Source: Roseobacter sp. (GTDB taxonomy: Bacteria; Pseudomonadota; Alphaproteobacteria; Rhodobacterales; Rhodobacteraceae). From it: 64,000 nucleotides of DNA. The stretch is from NCBI GenBank assembly GCA_024636495.1, contig JAGXGZ010000063.1:27829-91828 (forward strand), given 5' to 3'. Shown here piece after piece: positions 53,595-62,216 of the stretch. Position numbers and translations under genes: made by a program. A model generated the notes under the pieces. It saw only the letters and a list, made by a program, of their open reading frames with translations, ran no database searches and was not told the origin of the DNA. Position 1 is the stretch's first letter. Each line of letters begins with the position of its first letter.

Positions 53595-54896
53595 TTAGTG
53601 TCCAGCAGGCCCGTTGACGCGGAGGTCGGAAACCGTTTCGGCAAGATTTGGCCAAGCCGGTTGACCCGCGCGATCATCGCGAAGATAGGCCGCGATTGCT
53701 GTAATTTCGGCGTCATTCAGCGCCCCCCGAAAGGCCGGCATCACAACACCGGCAATACCTTCAGGCGCGTTCAACCCGTCCAAAATGACGTGGATCAGGT
53801 TGTTGGGTGTTTCAAGGTTGGTGGCAGAGTTGATGCCCAGATCGGGCCGGCCTTGACTGATTTGCGCGGTGTTGTAGTGGCACGAGGCGCAAGCCGTCGC
53901 ATAAAGCCTCTCGCCCAGATCGCGGCGGTATTGCGGGTCAGGCTGGTTTTTGCGCAAGCTGGCCAGAACGACCTCGCTTTGGGCCGGATCGTCTTGGGTC
54001 GCGCCAACTTTATCCGCAAGATATACCGCAAGGGCGTCCATGTCGTCTTCTGGCAACTCGCGCACGCCGTCATGAACGACAGGCCCCATCGGGCCTGCTG
54101 CGACGCCGTGATAATCGGTTGTTCCGTTAACGAGGTAGGATTTAAACTCAGCGGCTGTCCACGGCACAGATGACGCGTTCGCAGCCGTCAAAGCAGGTGC
54201 GCTCCATTTATCGATATCGGCCCCTGCATATTGCTCAGATGTTTTTTCAGCGCCCAAAACATTGCGCGGCGTATGGCAAGCGCCGCAATGCGTGAGCCCC
54301 TCGGCCAGATATGCGCCACGGTTCCACACATCCGAATGCTCGCCGTCAGGCTCGAAACGGCCCAGATCCGCAAACAACAGTTTCCAACCCGCCTGAAGAA
54401 AGCGTTGATCTAATGGAAAGGGCAGCTCGTTCGGTTTCTGTTCAGTCTCAATCGGCGCAATCTCTGTCATAATATAGGCATAGATCGCATCGACATCGTC
54501 ATCGGTCATTTTGGTAAAGTGGTCATAGGGGAACGCGGGAAACAGATGCCGCCCCTCGCGATCCACACCTTCATGCATCGCGCGCCTGAACGCCTCGGCT
54601 GAGTATGATCCGATACCCGTTTCCATGGCTGGCGTCAGGTTGGTTGAATATAACGTGCCAAAGCCCGTTTCCATCGCATAGTTGCCCGCATAGGCTTCCC
54701 CATCCGCCGCAGTATGGCACGTCGCACAGTAGCCCGCTGCCGCAAGAACCCGGCCTTTTTCGACAACTTCCGGATCAAATGCAGCGCGTTGGTTGGCCGT
54801 AACTGGGTCGATAGCGGGTTTGTAGGCATAAACGCCAAATCCGGCTGCGCCGACCACCCCTACTGCCAAAGCTCCGAAAAACAGGGTTTTCAACAT
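53595..54896 (-). CDS. Tri-haem cytochrome c of molybdenum hydroxylase operon
   Basis: 433 residues. One N-terminal helix (LFFGALAVGVVGAAGFGVYAY) tethers or exports it. Three c-type haem sites: CATCH at 57-61, CGACH near residue 204 and CASCH near 340. This arrangement matches the cytochrome subunit of periplasmic alcohol/aldehyde dehydrogenases, taking electrons from the 2Fe-2S subunit to ubiquinone or an oxidase. First gene of the unit; a 368-base gap lies upstream. Confidence 0.9.
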   Translation of the reverse strand: MLKTLFFGALAVGVVGAAGFGVYAYKPAIDPVTANQRAAFDPEVVEKGRVLAAAGYCATCHTAADGEAYAGNYAMETGFGTLYSTNLTPAMETGIGSYSAEAFRRAMHEGVDREGRHLFPAFPYDHFTKMTDDDVDAIYAYIMTEIAPIETEQKPNELPFPLDQRFLQAGWKLLFADLGRFEPDGEHSDVWNRGAYLAEGLTHCGACHTPRNVLGAEKTSEQYAGADIDKWSAPALTAANASSVPWTAAEFKSYLVNGTTDYHGVAAGPMGPVVHDGVRELPEDDMDALAVYLADKVGATQDDPAQSEVVLASLRKNQPDPQYRRDLGERLYATACASCHYNTAQISQGRPDLGINSATNLETPNNLIHVILDGLNAPEGIAGVVMPAFRGALNDAEITAIAAYLRDDRAGQPAWPNLAETVSDLRVNGPAGH

Positions 54897-55264
54897 GGGG
54901 TATATGTCCTTGAATATTTAAAATCCGCAGGTGTTACGGCTAAAATGAATGTTTGATTACCTTGACCAACTATCCCACCGGGCAAAGCGTTCCATGGTGA
55001 CCCTGGGTCCGCATCGCAAACAATTCTCCAACAAGATGCCCAAAAAAGTGCGCGCGCAAAGTTACACCCCTCGAAAGGGGCGGTTCAAATGAACCCAGAG
55101 GATCACGGTGGCGGGGGGATTTGCAGGCTTTAGACGTACGTCGACGTCATCCCAAGATGGCAAGGAAACTTCCGTATTTTCGGTATGAGGCGTTGTCGCC
55201 GCGCACGAACTTGCGCGGCGGACCCGTCGATCAAACAGTCAAACTCTGCGCGATTATCGAGCGA
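54897..55264. other. 368-base intergenic region
   Basis: Between the cytochrome c gene and the end of the ABM monooxygenase gene (both minus). It contains a hairpin at 55197-55220 (listed separately) and the short palindrome GACGTACGTC near 55133. It should hold the promoter of the molybdenum hydroxylase operon; no specific promoter or RNA gene was recognised. Confidence 0.45.
55197..55220 (-). terminator. GC-rich hairpin after the ABM gene
   Basis: CGCCGCGCA, six-base loop, TGCGCGGCG: a perfect nine-base stem 45 bases past the ABM stop codon. No T tract, so a terminator role is uncertain. Confidence 0.4.
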
Positions 55265-55579
55265 TCAAACCGGTGACAGGATGTGAATGGCGCGGTAAGC
55301 CAGCATGTCTTTGGTGCTTTCGGCGTACGCTTTCATATGCGCTGAGCGCGCATGCGCGTCGAGCGCCGCCATGCTGGCCCATCTTTCAACGACAACAAAT
55401 GTGTCCACGCCAAATTGCGCCTGCATTGGTCCGCCATTTTCCGTGTCAATTGTTGCCTCGTACGCGATGCAGCCTTCTTCGGCCAAAACTGCCGGGACAT
55501 TGGCAGTAAACAGATCCAGCACGTCAGCGCGCTTGCCGGGTTTGGTTGTGATGACTGCAACAACGTGGATGATCGACAT
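55265..55579 (-). CDS. Putative quinol monooxygenase (ABM domain, YgiN-like)
   Basis: 104 residues, a single antibiotic biosynthesis monooxygenase (dimeric alpha/beta barrel) domain: VVAVITTKPGKRADVLDLF at the start, EGCIAYEATID and VVVERWASMAALDAHARSAHMK, the segment holding the histidine seen in YgiN. Such proteins act on quinols or other small aromatics without cofactors, but many are uncharacterised. Monocistronic by position. Confidence 0.85.
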   Translation of the reverse strand: MSIIHVVAVITTKPGKRADVLDLFTANVPAVLAEEGCIAYEATIDTENGGPMQAQFGVDTFVVVERWASMAALDAHARSAHMKAYAESTKDMLAYRAIHILSPV

Positions 55580-55784
55580 GATGGAATTCCTCTTTGGTGG
55601 ATGCGTATTTCACCCAAAGCTAACGGCTAAACCGCGCCGCAGCAATTTCTTAGTTTCATCTTGGGGCTGAACAAGCCTGCGGATTTAATCCTTACAAAGC
55701 CTGCTTCATCGGCCCCGACATCCTTGTCTATTCCCACAAATCAGCGTCAAAGGGACCGGCAAAAGAACAGATATCGGATTGTTC

Positions 55785-56696
55785 ATGATCATCAACAGCC
55801 CCACTGCCGACAAAGAAAATCTGCTGGGCAGCATTTGGATGATTGCAGCCATGGCGTTCTTTGCAATCGAGGACGCCTTGATCAAGGTCGTGTCTGGGGC
55901 GATGCCGATTGCCCAGATTCTGATCCTTTTTGGCGCAGGCGGCGCGCTTGTGTTTGCCTTCATGGCACGTTTGAACAAGGAACCGCTGTTCATATCTGAT
56001 GTGCTATCGCCGCCCATGCGGATCAGGGTGGTGTTCGAAATTGCGGGTCGGTTGTTTTACGTCCTTGCGATATCGTTGATCCCGTTATCAGCGGCGACGG
56101 TGATCTTGCAGGCGACCCCGTTGGTCGTCGTCGCCGGTGCTGCCTTGCTTTTTGGCGAAACGGTGGGTTGGCGCAGATGGACCGCCATCATCATCGGCCT
56201 TGTCGGTGTCGTGATCATCATCCAGCCCGGCACGGAAAGCTTTTCGGTCCTGTCCATTCTGGCAATCATCGGGATGTTCGGATTTGCGGGGCGCGACTTG
56301 GCCAGCCGCGCAGCACCCCTGTCGCTTAGCACGTCTGTATTGGGCTTTTACGGCTTTGTGGCCATCATCGTGGCAGGTGCGATGTTTTCAATCTGGGAAC
56401 GCGCAACATTCATGCGGCCCGATCCACAATCATGGCTGTACCTGCTGGCAGCAGTGCTCGCAGGTGTCGCGGCCTATTCGTTCTTGATGAAAGCGATGCG
56501 CACGGGCGATGTGTCGTCTGTCACCCCTTTCAGATACACCCGACTGCTTTTTGGGATTGCATTGGGCGTGGTGCTGTTTGGCGAGCAGTTGAACCTTGCA
56601 ATGCTGGTCGGATCGACGCTGGTCGTTGCATCTGGCCTGTTCATCTTGTGGCGCGGCAAGTCAGGGTCTGTGCCAGCACCAACGCCACAGGATTAA
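55785..56696 (+). CDS. EamA/DMT-family transporter
   Basis: 303 residues, ten transmembrane helices in two EamA repeats (GSIWMIAAMAFFAIEDALIK at the start; LLFGETVGWRRW closes repeat one and VLFGEQLNLAMLVGS repeat two). Start at the ATG 55785, preferred to a TTG at 55779. Substrate unknown. Convergent with the epimerase gene, 14 bases between stops. Confidence 0.87.
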   Translation: MIINSPTADKENLLGSIWMIAAMAFFAIEDALIKVVSGAMPIAQILILFGAGGALVFAFMARLNKEPLFISDVLSPPMRIRVVFEIAGRLFYVLAISLIPLSAATVILQATPLVVVAGAALLFGETVGWRRWTAIIIGLVGVVIIIQPGTESFSVLSILAIIGMFGFAGRDLASRAAPLSLSTSVLGFYGFVAIIVAGAMFSIWERATFMRPDPQSWLYLLAAVLAGVAAYSFLMKAMRTGDVSSVTPFRYTRLLFGIALGVVLFGEQLNLAMLVGSTLVVASGLFILWRGKSGSVPAPTPQD

Positions 56697-56710
56697 CGGC
56701 TCTCTGATCC

Positions 56711-57610
56711 TTATTGCTTAGCCTTATCATCCACATACATGCGCCAGTTGTGCTGCGGCGCATAGCCTAGAAGCGTCTTGGCTTTCTTGTTGGAATAGAA
56801 GGTTTCAGTCGGCCCCATCGGGCTGACCGGCACGTCTTGGTAATAGCGATTGATCAGCTCGTCCGTCGTTTCCCCCACCGAATGCTCGTCATTGGAGACA
56901 TTGAAAATCTCGAACCCCAGCCCGTCTGTCGCAAGGCAGCGGTCTACCATCTGGCCCAAATCACGCGCATCGATATAGGCAAAGATATTCCTGCGCCGCA
57001 CATCAGGGTTCGCAAGATAGGCTGGAAAGTTCTTTTCATATTCATGAGGTTCGATCACATTGTTGATCCGCAATCCGTAGATATCCACACCGCTGCGGCG
57101 CTGGAAGCTGCGCGCCGTGACCTCGTTGGCGACCTTTGACATCGCATAGCTGTCTTCGGGGACGACCGGGTGATCCTCGTCAATCGGAAGGTATTCCGGC
57201 TTGCGTTCGCCATCCGCAAAACAGATGCCATAGGTCGTCTCGGACGAGGCGAAAATGATCTTTTTGACACCAAATTTAATCGCCGCATCAATGACGTTGT
57301 AGGTTCCTAATGTGTTGACGCGATAGCATTCGTTATCAGACGTCATCAGCAAGCGCGGGATTGCGGCGAAATGCACGACCGCGTCAAAGGACGGAACACC
57401 AGTACCCGGTTCCAGCTCGTCATAGTTTGCATAGCTGCCCATAACGTCGAACATCTGCCCCGCGTCGGTAATATCGGCGAGGCGGGTGTTTACATCGGGA
57501 TGATCCAGCACGACTTGGTCAACGTTCAACACGCGGTGACCTTGCTTGACCAGATATTCAACCGCATGACGTCCAGCTTTGCCTGATCCGCCCGTAAATA
57601 AAATTCTCAT
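56711..57610 (-). CDS. NAD(P)-dependent sugar epimerase/dehydratase-like protein
   Basis: 299 residues, extended SDR. Nucleotide motif ILFTGGSGKAGR at residues 3-14, active-site YAMSK with S in FASSETTYG, and VVHFAAIP. These families act on nucleotide sugars or uronates. It lies opposite to the Ldh/M19 operon, 233 bases from it, so a shared divergent promoter region is likely and a role in the same pathway is possible. Confidence 0.82.
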   Translation of the reverse strand: MRILFTGGSGKAGRHAVEYLVKQGHRVLNVDQVVLDHPDVNTRLADITDAGQMFDVMGSYANYDELEPGTGVPSFDAVVHFAAIPRLLMTSDNECYRVNTLGTYNVIDAAIKFGVKKIIFASSETTYGICFADGERKPEYLPIDEDHPVVPEDSYAMSKVANEVTARSFQRRSGVDIYGLRINNVIEPHEYEKNFPAYLANPDVRRRNIFAYIDARDLGQMVDRCLATDGLGFEIFNVSNDEHSVGETTDELINRYYQDVPVSPMGPTETFYSNKKAKTLLGYAPQHNWRMYVDDKAKQ

Positions 57611-57843
57611 TTTGCCCTGCCCTTTTAGTTCATCGAAGGATGTATGCTTTTGCAACCGGGTTGCCAGCAAAACCTCGGGTCCCAACCCTTATTCATAGAA
57701 ACAAGGCCTGACAACCTGTCTTTGGGTCGCCAAATCGCGTTGCACGATATTGACCGGGTATCTTGCCCAACCGCTCCCCCCAGATGTTTTAGTTTGCCTG
57801 ATGGCGGTCAATGCGCGTTAATAAACCTCAATCAGGAGCGTGA

Positions 57844-58857
57844 ATGATACATAACCTTACTCTGGACGACGTCGAAACTTTGGCACATCAAACCCTTGTG
57901 GCGGCAGGTGCTACCCAAGAAGCAGCTCGGGCCGTGGCGCGGTCCACCCGCCTGGCAGAGCGCGACGGCATTCGCAGCCACGGGCTGTTGTACATACCGA
58001 TTTATGCAGAGCATCTGATCTGCGCAAAGGTTTCCAAGACCGCGAAGCCTGTTGTCAGTCGGCCTCGCCCCGGCGCAGTGCGTGTGGACGCGGATCACGG
58101 CTTTGCCCACACCGCCATTGACGCGGGCTGGGGCCAGTTCTGCCAAGCTGCGCGCGAAAATGGCGTTGCCGCGATGAGCATTCACAACTCTTACAATTGC
58201 GGGGTGCTTGGCCATCATGCCGAACGGTTGGCGAGCGACGGCATGGTCGGGCTTTGCTTTACCCATGCCCCGGCGTCGATTGCCCCACCCGGTGGCAAGC
58301 AGCCCGTGGTGGGCACCAACCCGTTTTCCATCGCCGTGCCTGATGGCAACGGCGGCGCGATGCTGGTGATCGACCAATCCGCAAGTGCCATCGCCAAGTC
58401 CGAAATCCTGCTGCGCAGCCGCGAGGGCAAGGCGATTGAACCCGGCTGGGCGCTGGACGCTGACGGCAATGAAACCCTCGATGCCGATGCCGCTCTTGCC
58501 GGGTCGATGCTGCCGTCGGGCGGTTACAAAGGTTTTGGCGTGGGTTTGCTCGTTGAAATTTTGGCCGCTGCGCTTTCGGGTGCCAACCTCAGTACCGAAG
58601 CCAGCCCGTTTGCCGGACCCAAAGGCGGCCCTCCCGGCACTGGGCAGTTCTTTATCGCGATTGATCCGGCCGGGTTCGGCGGCGAAGGGTTTCATGCCGC
58701 GATGCTGCGGCTGGCCACATCCATCACCGACCAAGACGGCGCGCGCCTGCCCGGCCAGCGCCGCGCTGATAATCGCAAGCGGATCGAGGCGGAAGGCGTG
58801 CAGGTTGATGACGCCTTGCTGGCCCGGATCAAAGCTGCTGGGGCCCCCACCACATGA
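57844..58857 (+). CDS. Ldh-family (malate/L-sulfolactate/ureidoglycolate-type) NAD(P) oxidoreductase
   Basis: 337 residues of the family unrelated to classical lactate dehydrogenase. Seen: SRLAER-like start STRLAERDGIRSHG with the catalytic histidine, HGFAH-type DHGFAHTAI, SIHNSYNCGVLGHHAERL, PPGGKQPVVGTNPFSIAVP and GGYKGFGVGLLVEIL. Members reduce 2-oxo acids or oxidise 2-hydroxy acids. First gene of a four-gene plus-strand operon, overlapping the next by four bases. Confidence 0.9.
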   Translation: MIHNLTLDDVETLAHQTLVAAGATQEAARAVARSTRLAERDGIRSHGLLYIPIYAEHLICAKVSKTAKPVVSRPRPGAVRVDADHGFAHTAIDAGWGQFCQAARENGVAAMSIHNSYNCGVLGHHAERLASDGMVGLCFTHAPASIAPPGGKQPVVGTNPFSIAVPDGNGGAMLVIDQSASAIAKSEILLRSREGKAIEPGWALDADGNETLDADAALAGSMLPSGGYKGFGVGLLVEILAAALSGANLSTEASPFAGPKGGPPGTGQFFIAIDPAGFGGEGFHAAMLRLATSITDQDGARLPGQRRADNRKRIEAEGVQVDDALLARIKAAGAPTT

Positions 58858-59846
58858 CGCCTACCATCGACGGCCTGCAATACGCCAATTGGTCAGAGAG
58901 CATCTTTCGCCAGATGCGCCAAGGCGGCGTCGATGCGGTTCACGCGACCATCACCTATCACGAGACCTTTCGCGAAACCGTGCTGAACATCGAACGCTGG
59001 AACCGCCATTTTGAGCGCCACCCAGATCTGATCTTTCAAGGCTTCACCGCTGAAGACATTACGCTGGCCCAGCAAACCGGCCGCACTGCGATCTTTTTCG
59101 GCGCGCAAAACCCGTCTTGCATCGAAGACGATATCGGCCTTGTCGAGGTGTTACACCGACTTGGCCTGCGCTTTATGCAACTGACCTATAATAACCAATC
59201 GCTGCTCGCGACCGGCTGTTACGAAGACGACGACACCGGTCTCACCCGCATGGGCCGCGAGGTCGTGACCGAGATGAACCGTGTCGGGATGGTCGTGGAC
59301 ATGAGCCATTCGGCCGAACGCTCTACCCTTGAGGCAATCGATCATTCCACCCGCCCTATCGCGATTACCCACGCCAACCCCGCCGATTGGCACGCGGCTT
59401 TGCGCAACAAATCCGACACCGTTTTGCGTGCCTTGTCTGGAACGGGCGGGATGCTGGGCTTTTCAATCTATCCGCATCATCTGAAAAATGGCGGGGCCTG
59501 CACGCTAACCGAGTTCTGCGAGATGATTGCGCGGGCGGCGGATCGCTATGGCATCGCCCATCTGGGGATCGGGTCGGATCTGTGCCAAGACCAGCCAGAC
59601 AGCATCGTCGAATGGATGCGCACCGGGCGCTGGACAAAGCGTATCGACTATGGCGAAGGGTCTGCCGACGCGCCCGGATTCCCCCCCATGCCCGATTGGT
59701 TCGACAGCAATGCAGATTTCCCAAACATCGCGGCGGGCCTAAAGACACAAGGGTTTTCCCATGACGAAACTTCGGCGCTGATGGGCGGCAACTGGGCACG
59801 CTTTTTTCGCGACAGTTTCGGCGCACCAAGCAAAGGTATCAAATGA
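58854..59846 (+). CDS. Atypical M19-family (membrane dipeptidase-like) hydrolase
   Basis: 330 residues, TIM barrel of the renal dipeptidase superfamily. The histidines of one metal site are present (DMSHSAERS with H152; ITHANP with H173) and so is GSDLC. The first metal pair, normally HxD in DGHND, reads DGLQY (residues 6-10), and the bridging glutamate position reads AQNPS (Q85). It therefore belongs to the divergent clade lacking the classical binuclear site, and dipeptidase activity should not be assumed. Four-base overlaps join it to the Ldh gene before and the 559-aa gene after. Confidence 0.82.
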   Translation: MTPTIDGLQYANWSESIFRQMRQGGVDAVHATITYHETFRETVLNIERWNRHFERHPDLIFQGFTAEDITLAQQTGRTAIFFGAQNPSCIEDDIGLVEVLHRLGLRFMQLTYNNQSLLATGCYEDDDTGLTRMGREVVTEMNRVGMVVDMSHSAERSTLEAIDHSTRPIAITHANPADWHAALRNKSDTVLRALSGTGGMLGFSIYPHHLKNGGACTLTEFCEMIARAADRYGIAHLGIGSDLCQDQPDSIVEWMRTGRWTKRIDYGEGSADAPGFPPMPDWFDSNADFPNIAAGLKTQGFSHDETSALMGGNWARFFRDSFGAPSKGIK

Positions 59847-61522
59847 CCTGCGCGCCGCTTTCCCCGATGCCTCAGGCCGCGAGGTATCGTCGCACACCTG
59901 CCGACGTCATGCACCTGTCGCGGCTGGGCCTAAGCCATCCCACGCGGTTGTCGTTCTTGCGGATCTTGCTGCGCAGGATGCAGGCCGAAAATTGGCAGTT
60001 CGACAGACCTGTGTTTGATGTTGATGCGCGCGGCGTCGGGCGTGCCGTCTATTGCGCCAAAGGCCCCGACCGCACCTACAGCCTTGTTGCTTTTGGCCAT
60101 GACCTTCCCGCAGGTATGCGGTCTGACAGGGTGATTGCCACGGCTTGGGATGCCACTTTTGCCTTGTTCGACGGCGTGCCGGATGCCGCTGATCTGGACC
60201 GTCTTGCGGCGAATGTTCCGGCCCAAGAAGCCGGGCGGGTCACGTCAAAGGAACTGACATTGAGCCGGGCAAACCGGTCTGTCCGTCTATTTGATCAGGT
60301 GGTTGAAGCCCTGTCCAAGGGCGCGCAACCCGATGCCAAAATTTTGGCTGCCACCGGATATCTGATGCGCACGACTGCCGTGTACGGATCAGGCAAGTTC
60401 GGCGCGGCATCGCATGACAGCATCGCCACGCGCCCCGAACTGGCCACGCCCTTTCAGGCAGAAATGCTGACGGTCTGGTTGGTACGTGCCTTCACCGTCG
60501 ATCTGGTTGAACACATGGCCCGGCTGCGCGGCGGCGATATCGCCGTCCCGTTAGCGCCTGCGCTGCGACGCAGGTTAGGCGTTGGCAATTCTACCGGGCT
60601 GGGCATGGCACCGTTTCTGGTGCGCCATCCCATACTCTTGAATAATTGGGTGATGGCGCGCGAAGAGGCGCTTGCCCGTGTCCGCTCGCTTCCTGTCGCC
60701 AGCGCTGCCGAGACTGCATGTTTTCATACCGCCTTGGCCAGCGCCCAAGATAACGCCAACAAATGGGCCAGCAGTCATCCGGTTCAGATGACGCGCCTGA
60801 CCGACCTGCGAAGTGGATTGGCAAAGCTCGCCACCCATATCGAACAGGACTGGAACAAGGACGGCACCCACCCTTGGAACGCACTTTGGCTATGGGGCGA
60901 GGATCATCTGCCCATCGAAGCCCAAGAGGCGCTTCTGGCGCTGTTGCTTGAACCTCAAGGGTCGATCGTTGATGGTCTGGCCAATTGCCTGACGGCGGAT
61001 GAAGCCAACAGTTTTGCAATTGATGGCGCGATGAGCGTTGAAAATATGCGGTCGATCTTGGCTGAAAACTATGGCTGGGCTTTGGCGTGCGATTACACCA
61101 CCCGCGATGAATGCGCCCGATTTTGGTATGTTTCGGAAGACAAGCTTGAACCCCGCTTGGGCGAACGGTTTGACGAAGACGGGGCTGACCGCGAATTGCC
61201 GCTTGATATTGCCAGACGGGCAGCAGCGTTTGGGGCCGCCTTGCAAGATCGCCCCGCGCAAGAACCCATCGCGCATCTGTTGTTGGAACAGCCAACCCAT
61301 CGACCAATTTTACGCCGTGTCCAGATCACCAGAAAGCGACCTTTTGCTGAAATCCGCAACAACCTGTTGTCAGCCGATCTACTGCCGATTGACATGCTGC
61401 GGTGCAAACTGGCCTTCTTTGGCGCATCGCGCTTCGATCCGCGCTCTGACCGGTGGGTCCGCATCAGCCTGTTTCAAGACTGCCCCTTTCCGGACGAACT
61501 TGCGTCGGAAACGGGGCTATAG
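59843..61522 (+). CDS. Unrecognised 559-residue protein of the Ldh/M19 operon
   Basis: I do not recognise this family. No signal peptide or membrane helix is visible. The N-terminal part has VMHLSRLGLSHPTRLSFLRILLRRM, beginning like a helical bundle with conserved R and H; the middle is helical and rich in A and L with TGLGMAPFLVRHPILLNNW; the C-terminal third has LLEQPTHRPILRRVQITRK and FGASRFDPRSDRWVRISLF. Codon use matches its neighbours. Overlap with the M19 gene by four bases and only two bases to the DUF3726 gene tie it to that pathway. It could be an enzyme or a regulator of the module. Confidence 0.75.
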   Translation: MTCAPLSPMPQAARYRRTPADVMHLSRLGLSHPTRLSFLRILLRRMQAENWQFDRPVFDVDARGVGRAVYCAKGPDRTYSLVAFGHDLPAGMRSDRVIATAWDATFALFDGVPDAADLDRLAANVPAQEAGRVTSKELTLSRANRSVRLFDQVVEALSKGAQPDAKILAATGYLMRTTAVYGSGKFGAASHDSIATRPELATPFQAEMLTVWLVRAFTVDLVEHMARLRGGDIAVPLAPALRRRLGVGNSTGLGMAPFLVRHPILLNNWVMAREEALARVRSLPVASAAETACFHTALASAQDNANKWASSHPVQMTRLTDLRSGLAKLATHIEQDWNKDGTHPWNALWLWGEDHLPIEAQEALLALLLEPQGSIVDGLANCLTADEANSFAIDGAMSVENMRSILAENYGWALACDYTTRDECARFWYVSEDKLEPRLGERFDEDGADRELPLDIARRAAAFGAALQDRPAQEPIAHLLLEQPTHRPILRRVQITRKRPFAEIRNNLLSADLLPIDMLRCKLAFFGASRFDPRSDRWVRISLFQDCPFPDELASETGL

Positions 61523-61524
61523 CC

Positions 61525-62199
61525 ATGCCAAACCTGCCCTCATCGCTTCTGCGCGATCAGATAATGATGTCGCAGCCAGAGATCATGAGCCTCGCATGTC
61601 GCGCAGCACGCGGGGCGGGTTATTCTTGGGGGATGGCCGAGGAGGCCGGGTTTGCCGCTGTGTGGCTGGCGCACTATGGGTTTGATTGGGCTGACACCCT
61701 TCTGGCGCGGCTTTCAGGTCCTCGCGGGTCTGCATTTGTGCCGCAGAGCAAAGCTTGGCGCAGCGCTGGCCCCGTCTGTGGACTGCACGCGGGCGTGACG
61801 CTGGCAGATTTCGCCACATTGCCGGAGGGACCGCTTGGATCAGGCGTTACCATCGGCGCGGCGCTGGACCCGGTTTGCCTTTTGCCGTTTGTCGCAAGAA
61901 TTGTAGCGCGCGCCGACGTACCGTTAGACGTCTACTGCGATAGGCATATTTGGGTGCGTCTTGGCCAGACTGGCGTTCACCTTTCAGACCTGAACCTGAA
62001 CAGCCGTTCGTCTGCCATGATCAGTGTCCGCCCCGCCCCGGCCAACAAGACCGACGCGCCGCCCCGCGAACACCACCAAACAGCACATGTGTCAAAACGG
62101 GTCTACGATCACCTTGAGACATTGGCGCTGCACATGACCGTCCCTGCCACAGCGCAATCCCTGTCAGGCGCGGGTGCGGCAGGGTCGGACAGTGACTAA
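61525..62199 (+). CDS. DUF3726 domain protein
   Basis: 224 residues. The conserved opening is SQPEIMSLACRAARGAGYSWGMAEEAGFA, shown here in part, followed by WLAHYGFDW and further Gly- and Leu-rich segments; no known catalytic motif. The C-terminal 45 residues look disordered and are less conserved in type. Starts two bases after the 559-residue gene; a later ATG at 61564 is a possible alternative start because no strong ribosome site precedes either. Last gene of the operon. Confidence 0.75.
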   Translation: MPNLPSSLLRDQIMMSQPEIMSLACRAARGAGYSWGMAEEAGFAAVWLAHYGFDWADTLLARLSGPRGSAFVPQSKAWRSAGPVCGLHAGVTLADFATLPEGPLGSGVTIGAALDPVCLLPFVARIVARADVPLDVYCDRHIWVRLGQTGVHLSDLNLNSRSSAMISVRPAPANKTDAPPREHHQTAHVSKRVYDHLETLALHMTVPATAQSLSGAGAAGSDSD

Positions 62200-62216
62200 G
62201 CCCCCTGCAACTGGTC

